A stretch of DNA of 64,000 bases, taken from the NCBI GenBank assembly GCA_921293015.1, contig OV121096.1, forward strand, positions 9,055,000 through 9,118,999, written 5' to 3'. Source of the stretch: Phorcus lineatus (Eukaryota; Mollusca; Gastropoda; Trochida; Trochidae). This document shows positions 53,699 through 64,000 of this stretch, piece by piece. The notes beneath the pieces are model-generated. The model was not told where the DNA came from. It saw nothing but the letters and a program-made list of their open reading frames with translations, and searched no databases. How positions within the stretch are numbered: the stretch's first letter is position 1; each line of letters starts with the position of its first letter. A program made the position numbers and the translations under genes.

Positions 53699-53940
53699 TA
53701 TCCATGTGAAACATTACATCACGGAAATAAACTATCAATAATGTTATAACATGTACCATCGATTCTGAAATGCTCTTCAAAATACTTATGATTATGATGG
53801 TTCAGAATATGATAAACTCACCTCAGGCATATTTGTAGAAGTAAAACTCAACACGGTTAAAAAAAGGCCGTATCGCGGCCATAGTAACTTTCATACTGAA
53901 ATGTTTACACATCATTGTAAAAACACTTACTGTTTTGTCT

Positions 53941-54480
53941 TTGACACTAGAACTCGTCCCGTTGCTACGGTATCCGTATTCACAATGTGACTCACTGTGT
54001 AGTTCGCAGTCTTTGGTTGTTTGATAGCAGTCGGATTCAGAAGTGAGTTATATATTGTGAACGCGAGTCATACAAATATTCTGGAATAGTCCCTGTTGCT
54101 CCCAATGCCTACGCTAAAACTGTAAACTCGCCGGCAGCAAGGGATGAAGGGATAGTATTTCAGATACTGCAGACGTCTGACTTCCTTTCTGCCTCTCTTT
54201 GAACGCCAGCTGTGAAGGCGAGCAGACGATAACACAAACTGGATGAAGCAGACGACAAGTCACGTGCTGCCGAAACTAGTTCCACGAACTGGTCAAACTT
54301 GCGCCGGAAGGGGTTCTGTCACTATGATGTCACAAGCTGTCCAAAATTGGACGGAAGACGACACGACAGACGACAAATTAATATGGAGGGAGCGCGCGGA
54401 ATGCATGACTCATAAAACCTGGAACATACACATGATACCAGACATTTGTTGCTGCCTGAAGGACTGATCGATTTTAGAAC
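53941..54480. other. GC-rich island, possible first exon or promoter
   Basis: Clearly higher G+C and CpG than the flanking DNA. On the minus strand it ends in ACAAAACA followed by GTAAGT (plus ACTTAC at 53935-53940), a candidate donor, so it could be a non-coding first exon of a minus-strand transcript. On the plus strand there is a 75-codon frame at 54243-54467 (MKQTTSHVLPKLVPRTGQTC...) with no recognisable domain. Strand and product are unresolved. Confidence 0.35.
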
Positions 54481-55263
54481 AGTTCTGTAAGAGAAATGAG
54501 TGGCGGCTGGTCGGTCCGTACAATAGCGATGCATGGCGATGCGTATGTTAGGTAGCTTTACTTGCTGATGATGTTTTACGCTCAATCTCTCAGTGAAGAG
54601 ATTTAGCGATCGTGTTGAAAAAAAAAAATTGCTTAATATATTGTTTAGTGATTTATTGGGCCCTTGCTGGAAAAGAATATGCTGTTTTATGATATAAAAA
54701 TTTACATAAAACATTATATTATTTCAATATTCCTTTAAAAGTAAATTGAATGAGAACATTTTGAACAATAACCTCAATCTTGATATGAAAAGGAAAAAAT
54801 AAATATGTAAATACATATAATGTATATATAAATTAGATAAAATATTATGTATAGAAAAAAACAATTAGTAAACGGGCTGTTGGCATCACCAACCAACCTA
54901 CCAACTAACCTACCAACAATATTTATATTGCATATGTTCACTTTGATATTATACCTTAATTGTTAGCAATAGAAATCAAGTATAACGATTTTCAGAAATG
55001 ATATTTCGTCATCGGACAGATCGAATCGTATTATCTGATAAATCCCTTCCAACCTAGGGAATGCCTAGTTCAGTTCTTGTACCATTGCTTTACGTAATTA
55101 AAACTCGCCTCTGTTGCTTTCATTAGACACGGTGAGCTGACAATGATAATGACTACAACAAATATTTCAAAACTTAAAACCATACATACTATGTGGCTTA
55201 CTTAAAAAGTCGAATTCAAAGTGTTTGTTGGGTATTAGCATATACAGATAACTCGCGGGTGGT
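54481..55263. other. Non-coding stretch
   Basis: Contains a poly-A run near 54620 and an ACCAACCAACCTACC-type simple repeat at ~54887-54915. Confidence 0.4.
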
Positions 55264-55402
55264 CTCTTCAAAACAGGAACTGGGTATCGTTAGTAAGACC
55301 TTGATAAAATTTAGTTCAAAATAACTTACGTCCTATTATATTAATAGATTGGGAGCAGTTTTGTCACTTTCGTTTTATCTACGAGTTCCTGTGCTTTCAT
55401 AT
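55264..55402. repeat. Foldback element related to 47022-47152
   Basis: Left arm CTTCAAAACAGGAACTGGG then TATCGTTA; right arm ATCTACGAGTTCCTGTGC then TTTCAT, inverted with mismatches around a ~80-bp spacer. Same arm sequence family as the element at 47.0 kb. Confidence 0.65.
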
Positions 55403-57751
55403 AGGAGTCAGAATTACCAAGCTCACTTAGCAAAATAGTCGTAAATCAAAGTTAATGAAGAACCCTTACGATTACATTAGCTTTGTAAACCCGGATCAAG
55501 GATACTAATCCTAACATCTCAACCCTGAGGCCATCACATTGATGATTGGTAACTTAAAAGAGAAATTCGACCGAAAAAAGTTTTTTTCTGAAATGAAATT
55601 AGAAGGGCGTTCTTCTCTGACTCACTGTCATTTCGTTTTATTATTTCATCCCAAGCCCTAAAAAGTTAGATTTCTGCATGAAACAGGAACCCATTTATCC
55701 AAAGCTTATTTCTATCATTTAGTATAACTTTCATTTTTATTTTTAATAAATGATTGAAAACGAAACCCATTTGTCTCAAGCTCAATATCTATCATATAAT
55801 ATAATAGTCTTTTCTATTTTGAATCAGTGATTAAACCCATTAAATGCTAAGAGATTAAATCGCATTTCGTTTGTGCATTTATGTTCTTACGACTTATCAA
55901 AGTAAAAGGGTCGCTGCTTTAAAGGGGTTGGTGTTTTATTAAAGCATTTTTATAATTAAAAGACGCCCTGAAATATATTCCGCTTCAAGAACACCACTAC
56001 AGTAATCCTTTTCACAATAACTGATATAAAAATATATAACTTGGTCTGTAAAAATGACCCTGATAATGACAGCCTAATGGAAAAAAGGTTTACATGTAAC
56101 GTGTTCATACCATTTAAATAAGCAACACTTCGTTAACCAGGCATTATGATTTAATTCGCAGTTACCCATTACATCTATTTGAAGTATCAGTTTAGTTAGG
56201 AAAATCTCATGGGTAATTTCCGTATACAGTTTCAGGGTTTTCTTTAAGTCATTGTTCGAAACCTTGAAAAAGAAGCAGTCGGGCGTCTAATATAAAAACT
56301 GGATCCAATTGCCACACAAAAGAAGATAAATCTGTCGGTGGTCTTGTATCTACATGTATTCCATTGCTGTCCTTAACAAGACAATTACACCTGTAAATGA
56401 CACGAAGAAAACTCGAATAAGTTTGTTCTATATGTGATTTAGCTCTGACACTTTAACTATGAGATTCATCACTGACACGATCTTTTCTTTGAAATGACAA
56501 ACCGGATATAAGTATATGTTTATGTAAGAAGTTTAAATGTAGATTAGGCTACACAAAGGTTCAAGGTAAATCAAGGTAAATGTACCCTCCCACCTTTTTC
56601 GAAATAATCTCTTTCCCTTGACTTTTGTAAATGTGCACCGGTAATTTTACTCGCGTGATATGCAAGTCCTTAAAGGTTTGCGTCTATTACCCAGAAACAG
56701 TGTGTTACGAGACGATTTAAATTTTTAGAATGTTTTTTTTAGTTTCCCAATTCCCGGAATTATCCATTCCTGGGTTTTGACAACCAGCTTGCCCAATTTC
56801 CGTAAACGGGGATATTCATCTTTCAATTTGCGAAATTCCAGGAATATGCAAGGATTATGACATAATACATTGAGAAATATCACTTATAAAATTTTATTAA
56901 TGATTCTCCTCTGACAATAGTATATTGAAACAATGTAACACATGATAACATTTATTTATAACTGCGATAATGTTTTATTATTTATAAGACTGAAATTTAA
57001 CTTATTCATTTATTTAACTGATAATTTAATTTACAGTTATTCTGAAATTGAATAATTCAAGTATAAAAAATTTAAATCTTAAGTTTTATTTCTGGTAAGT
57101 AAATCGAGGGTAAAACATCCACAGTTGGAAACTGAAGTAAATTAAACTACCATTGAATGTTGCGTTTGAGCGTTATCCAAAAATGACCAAGTCCCTCATA
57201 TAGGACAATAAACATTTTCGGCAAGAGCCTCGAGTTTATTTGTAACAGGTGCTCGTTTCTATCAAATTTGATGAATATCCTCTGTCTGTGTCACTTTGGT
57301 AACCGGGACACATGTCCGATGTTTTCAGCACTTGTTACAACTCGTTTTACGTGACATTAGGTAAAGATTAGTGGAAAAACAAGTTTCTGAAAATGTGAAC
57401 CTAGACCATGACGCCCAGAAATCCTAAGGTAGCTTCCCTCAGTTTGTTCTTACTGATATCTAAACATAGATACAAGAGTGGTATAGTTAAATTCACATTC
57501 CCGGAGAGAAATGTCTATATCAGTGGGGGAATCATCATAAGGGATTAAAGGGGATATCATATTAGTTAAGCCTATTCGACCTCCGTTTATAACATGAAAT
57601 TTAAGGGGGAGTAGCAAGGTATATTTCTTCCACTTTTCCCTAACAATCATCAATTTACAATTGTGTTCCCTTCAGAGCGTCAAAACATATTACTTTACCA
57701 CACAAAAATTTGTAGCCGAGAAGGAAATAAACATGTCTTAAACAAAATCAC
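55403..57751. other. Non-coding stretch
   Basis: Nothing recognised. Confidence 0.4.
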
Positions 57752-57938
57752 TGGCGGTCATTTTTGTGTTGTGAACAACTTTTAATCTTTTGAGATAGTG
57801 TAATGACTTAACCAATCATGGTACATTCGTTTTATAACTGCTTCTTTGATTAAAGAAACATTGACTTATAACTGAAAACATTAATTTTCGATTTCATTAG
57901 ACCACTTTATTTATATAAAGCATGCTACTGTCCTTTAA
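57752..57938. repeat. Dispersed repeat, copy B
   Basis: Counterpart of 49393-49581: GTTGTGAAC, TTTTGAGATAG, ACATTCGTTTTATAACTGCT, TTGATTAAAG and end GCATGCTACTGTCCTTTAA. Confidence 0.7.
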
Positions 57939-58660
57939 TGAGCTTAATTAGCTTTCAAACCATGGCCTTGGTGCTATTGACGTTTATAAAGGTTAAAGGA
58001 GACTTTAGAGACTTAAAATTCTATTCCACTTCTACTACCAAGGCATACATGTAACTCGCGCTAATCCAAATCACTGCTTGCAGTTTTTCATTAACTTTAC
58101 CGTGCTTGCTCTACAACCCACTGCGGCTGAACGGGTGATAGTCCTTTCAGAAATCTCATGAAGGTTGCAACATATAGCTGAAAAGTTCGTTGAATTTTGG
58201 CGCTAAGCGAAAAGCTTTAATTGACAAGTGATATATACTGAAGCGAGTAATGCATTGAATTCTGCTCCATCAGCGTATATAACGTATTCGAATCAGTAGA
58301 TCTATAGATTCTTCCAATATACTGATCTCCCTTGGGCCAAATTCCCCGTTTCGCTAGGTATGTAAACAACCAATGGCATGGGTCCTATCTAGCAATAACG
58401 ACACTACCCGGATGACAATGTCCGTTGAGTTTGAGATACTAGCTTCAAGTTCCTTGCTTAACAACATTTCATTGGCTGAAAAAATACAGAAGAAGAAGAA
58501 GAAGAAATATATTTTATTTATGTGTCATGTGGTACATAGTTTCTCACAACACATAATAAAAGCTTCAAAAGATTGTACCACCCGGCCATAAAGCCTATGA
58601 GACACATGAAAGTCTTAAAATTGTCATTTATAAAATAATAAATAATAATATGAATACAGA
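57939..58660. other. Non-coding stretch
   Basis: Contains a short GAA-type microsatellite at ~58487-58506. The 72-codon plus-strand frame at 58373-58591 overlaps it and is unsupported. Confidence 0.4.
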
Positions 58661-58674
58661 ATGGGCGGCTAAGA

Positions 58675-58800
58675 ACAACCTAACCATAGCCAAGAACCAG
58701 GCATTGTATCTGATGCAGATCAGGGTGTTTGAAGAAACTCTGTGGATTTAAATACGCTGTTGGAGCAGATTGAACGCCTTGCCCGGGAAGTTGTTTTATA
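58675..58800 (+). pseudogene. Coding-like fragment with internal stop, unidentified
   Basis: One plus-strand frame reads EQPNHSQEPGIVSDADQGV, stop TGA, then RNSVDLNTLLEQIERLAREV and VL-stop. The second part has an amphipathic heptad-like pattern and balanced composition unlike surrounding DNA. It may be a decayed C-terminal exon. An overlapping frame from the ATG near 58651 (MNTEWAAKNNLTIAKNQALY...) is also open to 58751. Family unknown. Confidence 0.2.
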
Positions 58801-61800
58801 GCTCACACGAACTTGCACGCAAAAGACAATTAAACTAACTTCTAAAATTATTAGTCTGCTTTACAAAGTGTAAACTACTGCATGATCTTTTCTTTAAACA
58901 GATAGTTACTCTATAAACAGTTTACCATTTTATCCTCAACGTAGGTTTCGTGATATGTTATTGAAACGCTATTTCAACTACATTATTGCAGATAAATTAT
59001 ATCAGTGAATACAAGCCAATCATAAAAAAGAGGATTCAAGAGCAGTATGGTTTGTTAGTCAAACACTCTTACGGGATTCAGCATCCAGATTTCACAGGAT
59101 TCAGGATTGATGTCTAACATATTTAGGAAGACATTTAGAAAATCTTCGAACATGTTTTATATTCGAATAGTTAAGAAGAATTAAAAACAAGGGAAGCTTA
59201 CTATATGTATATATAAGAATACGATCACTTTGAGAACTACAACATGTATGATGCGATATAATTTTTCAAAGTTTCCTCATGTGTTAAATAGTCAAATAGT
59301 CATACACGAATATAAATATATAAACAGAAGTGACATTTTTTTAAGTTAACGTCAAACTCATTAACCAATCAAAAGTAACGGCTCCTGTGGGGTCTGAAAC
59401 GTTTGCGTCAGATTTGGATATCAGTTCATATTTTTTGGTTTTCTTAAGGTTATGTTTGTTTTGATGGATGTTTGATATAGGGCTTTTTACAGAAATATGA
59501 TAGTATCTAGACGAGTGTAAACATTTCATGACTAACTAAGAAACAATCGATGTCAACAAATGACTCTACAAGATTCCACTTTCCTCCAACCACAAAACTC
59601 ACTGCATTCTTTCACCATGACTAATCGGGGCAGTCCGTGCTACGCATGGGGCTAAAAATAGAATTATCTGTATAACGGAAAACACTAAGTTAAATAGATG
59701 TAATTAATAATATTTAAGAAGTGAACGATTATTTTGATATAATGAAACTTTCAGTTTTATTCTTTTTAGGATTTCGGATTTCTTAATTTGAAAAGTAGTT
59801 TTAAATGAAGAGATTTTTCATGCGGAATGGATGTTTTCTGCCAAGTACATTTATGAGCGCTTCATTTGTATTGTTCAGAATCTCACGAAAAAACGAAATG
59901 GTCCGGTTTACTATTCTGAATATAGTTTCAATGCAGCAATGTTTGTTAGGACCAAATACCCGATAAGGCATTTGTTCAAATCATTAAGTTAAAAATTATA
60001 ATTAAAAAACTATCTTTCGAGATCAAAAACAAATAAATGAATACACTTTAACATAAATACATATGTTTCTATGTAAATGACTAATCATATGGAACTGTTA
60101 ACCATTTCCATCGCGTCGGCATTAGACGCAGTAACTAAACATCTTATTTACTGTTTACTTGACAAACCTTTTAAAATAACCTGACTGACAACATTTTCAC
60201 CTACACGTTTTGCCCTTATTTTTCTGAACGCCATCAGTCACTTCGTAGATAGGACAATTATTCTTAACTTTTCTTGTAGGCGTCGCTTGAACAACTTTAT
60301 AAAAAGTAATTTTTATTGTCCCAGGGGTTGAAATAAAGAGGAACGTAAGTGAACATCAAAATTTCAGCCTATGATGTGGATATACGTTTGATAGGTAGTC
60401 CAACAAATTTACCGGTTATTATCTCTATTGAGCTATGCTTTGGCGTATGTTTCTTTTCTTGGACAGTTTTCCTACTTGAAAACAAATAACTCTGACATTT
60501 CTTTATCGCTAAAGATCTTAAGTGCGGATTTTGCGGATATTTTATGGGTGATTCAAATTTTAATTCAGTACGATGAGCTTAGTTCTGTTTTTGCATAAAA
60601 AAAGCATTTGTACATAGTTACCATGTAGTCGTTTCGAATTTCGAATCGAAATTATTGGATTTTGTTGAAAATGTCATTTAAAATGCTAACATTTTAAGAA
60701 AAATGACAACGTATAGCCATATGTCATGAATTGTGATCGGTAACATTTTGCGCACATTGATCAATAGTATCCCCCCAGGCGCCCAAACTATTTTCATGAC
60801 TAAAATGAAAGTAATGAAAACATATAAAGACATGGAATCTGAAGATCCATCAAACCTACTCTTTTTCTATCTACAAAGACCATATAGTCTGGTGAACCAT
60901 AATAAACTACAATATAATGTCATTCAGTTTTCTACTATGTAAAGTTTATCCAATGCAATAACTGTCTACCTTTATTAATCAACCCTACCCTTATCAAGTT
61001 ATAAATTAATTGAAATTTAAAAGATTTTTTTTTATAAAAATCAGTCGAAATCTTCACTCGTATCTCGCAGCGTTTCAGAAACGCAACAAGGGACATGTAA
61101 AATGTTAAAATTGATTTAAATTTCAAAGATTTCTTTAATTATGTTCATACTAACAAGCTCTTTTTAAAATGGGCAGTCTTGATATCAGCCAGAGCCATTT
61201 AATGGTCATCAAATAATTGAAATTTAAGTTTTTAATGTTTTGAAGAAGAAAAAACACATTTTGTATGGTGTTTTGCAATGAATCAAATAAACTCATCGGT
61301 AAAAGAAAGTTATCGCTTGTCTAAATGAAATTATGAGATATTTCTATATGAATATTGACAGGAACTGACAGAGAATCGCGTGACCTTGCTACTGGCTTTT
61401 CACTGGTTGAACAACCCTTACTTTCACAAGCCACAGACTTGAATCAAACCACATCCTCCTATTTCTGAACAAGGCTCGATGATGACGTCACAAAACGATT
61501 CCAATTTTCGCCAACGTAACGTTATTTATCTGTTCATACTATTCTCGAACACATTTGCATGTAATGTAAAACATTTTTCATTATTAACGACTTAAAGGTG
61601 TAAAAAGTATCAACACGATGCTTTAAGAAACTTTTTAACCTATTCAGTTGTTCAGTGATTGGATGTGTTTGAAATATTTTACTTATTTTATTTCAAATTT
61701 AAAGCGCTGATCCTTATTCAAGAAGAATTAATTGAAATTGTTTTAACCTTCTTTTACCAGTGAGTTTACAATGGATCGTGTTTTTCACAATTGTTTACTA

Positions 61801-64000
61801 TTTAAACTGGAAAGTTATGGAATAAACTGGCCGTTATTTGGAGGAACGGGTAATTAGAATGTACATTACTGATCAAAGTCAAAGTGTTTTTGTCAATAAA
61901 TCATTTTCCAATTTCAGAACTAAACGCTGGAGTCCAACAGGGTTCAGTGCTTGGTCCTTTTTCGTTCATACGTTTACTTGAGATTTTCAAAACTTAAGCT
62001 AAAACTTGTCCTGTACATTTTAGTCGAACCTTTAACAAGTTCCATCTTTTTCTCTTCATACTGGCGGTAATTTTTGCTTTTCAATAATCAAGACTCAGTG
62101 TATGATAAGTGTACAGTTATTCACCGTCACGGTCGAGGGGTTGTTGACTTGGCCCTGACCTCTCATTCTCCCACCCAGGACTTTGAAACAGTGATGTTTC
62201 GGTTGGTTGACGGTTTCCGCTAGACTTTATAGAGTTTATACTGCACGAAACACCTTATGTCACTAAGGTAGCCTTGAATAGTGCAATGTTAAAGAATGTA
62301 TTTAAGGTTAACCTTATTGTAAAGTTGCTTTTGAACAACGACCCCCTGATACATAAACAGATTTGCATATATATACTCTATAATGTTTTTCAGCTAAGAG
62401 GTGACCAAGCGGCGTTAAAGGTAAATAGCCCTCACTCTGTCAGCTGAGGATGAAGAGGGGGTGAAAATAGCAACATATAGGTCCCAAGGTCAAGGTCATT
62501 ATGTACTGTCGTACTAAATTTGTGTTATATCAAACGACTTGTTTCCGGGATGGCTGAAAAAACACGAATAACGGTATGTAAGCATACTTTTAAGTATGAT
62601 TTTAACTGTTGTTACAACTAGATGAGATAAACAACCTGTTCATGGAGAATATCATGTTAATGAATCGCTATTAACTGTGCTTTGGGGTTGGTACATCAGT
62701 GTATAAAAAACGATATCTCAACCTTTCATGCCCAAGCAAAGAAAAGAAACAACTCACTCATGATAACATTTCGGGAAAGCTGAGTTTCTTTCATACAAAG
62801 ATACTCGCATGAATTTCATATAAAAAGCACGTAAATTATGTAATTCTTTGACTGGAAAGGCGTTATTAAAACTCTGCACACTTTCTTAAAATGACCTAAT
62901 GCTAAAGTCTCAAGACGATATCAAGATTGTTTGTTGCAGTAAATTCTTAATTTGCTAGTTTTTGGGACCGGCTGTCGATAGGACGGATCACTGAACACGT
63001 TTCACCTATAATGCATAAATGTCTCCTTTTCATTTACGATTCATGGTTCGCAGCTCGTGTTAATTTTGTAACAATGTTTTACATGAGTATCTATAAGCAT
63101 GTTGAACGCTAGTGGGTAAAATATGGGAAACGAACGATAGTCTTTGACCAATCTATTGAGGATTTATAAGAAAGATAAAATACAAAGCCCATGCCTGTGT
63201 CAGTGTACCGGGTAAGAACTGTGAAGTGCTCATGCACGTGCTGCCTAATAACTCATTGATGACAGAGGTTAAAGGCACTCGTGTACACCAATATAACAAT
63301 GGCTAATCAACCATATTAGTAATTTAGAAAAATGTAAGTATTCTGGCTATATGAAGTTCAAAAGATCGGAGGTAAATAATGCAACGTTGATAGATGAACT
63401 ATGATATTGGCATTGTTGAAAATTTTGCATCCAGCCTCAGAAAACAAAAATATATAGCAATGCTTACACTGTGTATAAGAAATGTGTGAAGTTGCAGATT
63501 AATATTGATAAAGAATAATTCATCTTCTGTCCTCAATTAAGCGGTTATAATAGATTAAAAAACTGAACATTCAATATTTACAATTTTTGCACAAACGATA
63601 TTTATGATTTTTTACGTCTATTGGAGTCTTCCTCATTGATGGCGGTTTATTTGTTAGGTAAGTATATTATTTCATTTGTAGAAAGCTAAAGTGAGTGCAT
63701 ATATATATGCAGCGCAACTGGTTAAACGTTTGGGATAGGTTTCTTGACACAAAGGATTTGCAGGAATTGTCCCGTCATTTATGGAAAGAATTACGAATTG
63801 ATTTTCATCTTATCATCGACAAATGTACCTTTTTATCATAGACGGACGGCAAAGCGGATGATCGGAAAAACGAAGAAGCTGACATCGTTTACTTCACTGA
63901 TAGGGGAGGCAACTCTCTCAAACTACAACAGTTTAATGGCAGGTATTATCTCCCCTTTGCAAGGCCAGCCGATTTGAAAGGCATCCGCAGCCTCGAGATG
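58801..64000. other. Right-edge non-coding stretch
   Basis: No gene recognised. Noted words: a CRE TGACGTCA near 61484; TCAAGGTCA (nuclear-receptor extended half-site) near 62488; and TTAAAGGCACTCGTGTACACC at ~63271, resembling one terminus of the miniature family at 20979. The last ~250 bp (63744-63977 open frame, 77 codons) become more G+C-rich and may approach an exon beyond the window, but nothing is identifiable. Confidence 0.35.

Noticed and set aside
1..64000. CRISPR arrays, bacterial operons, prophage or integrated virus
   Set aside because: The sequence is eukaryotic (introns, TIR elements). Repeats are head-to-tail satellites without spacers, and no viral protein was recognised.

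Overview
The window is eukaryotic animal DNA. It is AT-rich, genes are sparse, introns are canonical GT-AG, and most of the sequence is satellites, inverted-repeat transposons and non-coding DNA. The best taxonomic clue is an intron-poor small heat-shock gene with two alpha-crystallin domains, an arrangement typical of flatworms and molluscs (often annotated 'major egg antigen'). Together with the mix of mariner elements, TTAA-flanked miniature elements and complex satellites, this suggests a lophotrochozoan, most likely a mollusc. That assignment is inference.

Only two protein-coding genes can be read with confidence. The first (plus strand, 4,677-22,294) is a five-exon gene that I reconstructed from splice sites. 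All four introns are GT-AG and all phases agree, giving a 276-residue protein. It has an N-terminal globular domain resembling the poorly known DUF7918 type and a C-terminal tail carrying an acidic SUMO-interaction-like motif and a basic nuclear-localisation-like cluster. Its 13.6-kb first intron holds a 61-bp minisatellite, a dead mariner, an ~11-kb block of a ~1.015-kb satellite, and a 4,029-bp inverted-repeat transposon inserted inside one satellite unit. The second gene (minus strand, 29,219-30,475) encodes the 418-residue double alpha-crystallin small heat-shock protein.

Layout. 1-1,560: probable start of a minus-strand gene that leaves the window on the left (one strong splice donor). 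2,650-4,045: two adjacent tandem arrays (88-bp GGATCC-rich; 82/84-bp dimeric). 4,677-22,294: gene 1. 22,295-29,218: downstream region with a degenerate repeat series, a 141-bp duplication and three miniature transposons. 29,219-30,504: the heat-shock gene. 30,505-64,000: mostly non-coding and AT-rich. This last part has scattered candidate regulatory islands (NRF-1-like, E-box plus TATA, CRE plus YY1, an RFX-like palindrome, a heat-shock element, a GC-rich island at 54 kb), a convincing isolated terminal exon on the minus strand at 41,459-41,590, a cluster of foldback elements at 47.0-47.4 kb and a 50-bp ACGTG-bearing minisatellite at 49.75-50.05 kb.

The two genes show no sign of working together. 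The most unusual structures are the transposon nested in the intronic satellite, which carries exon-like segments, and the SIM/NLS-tailed protein of gene 1. I did not find a clearly new multi-gene system.
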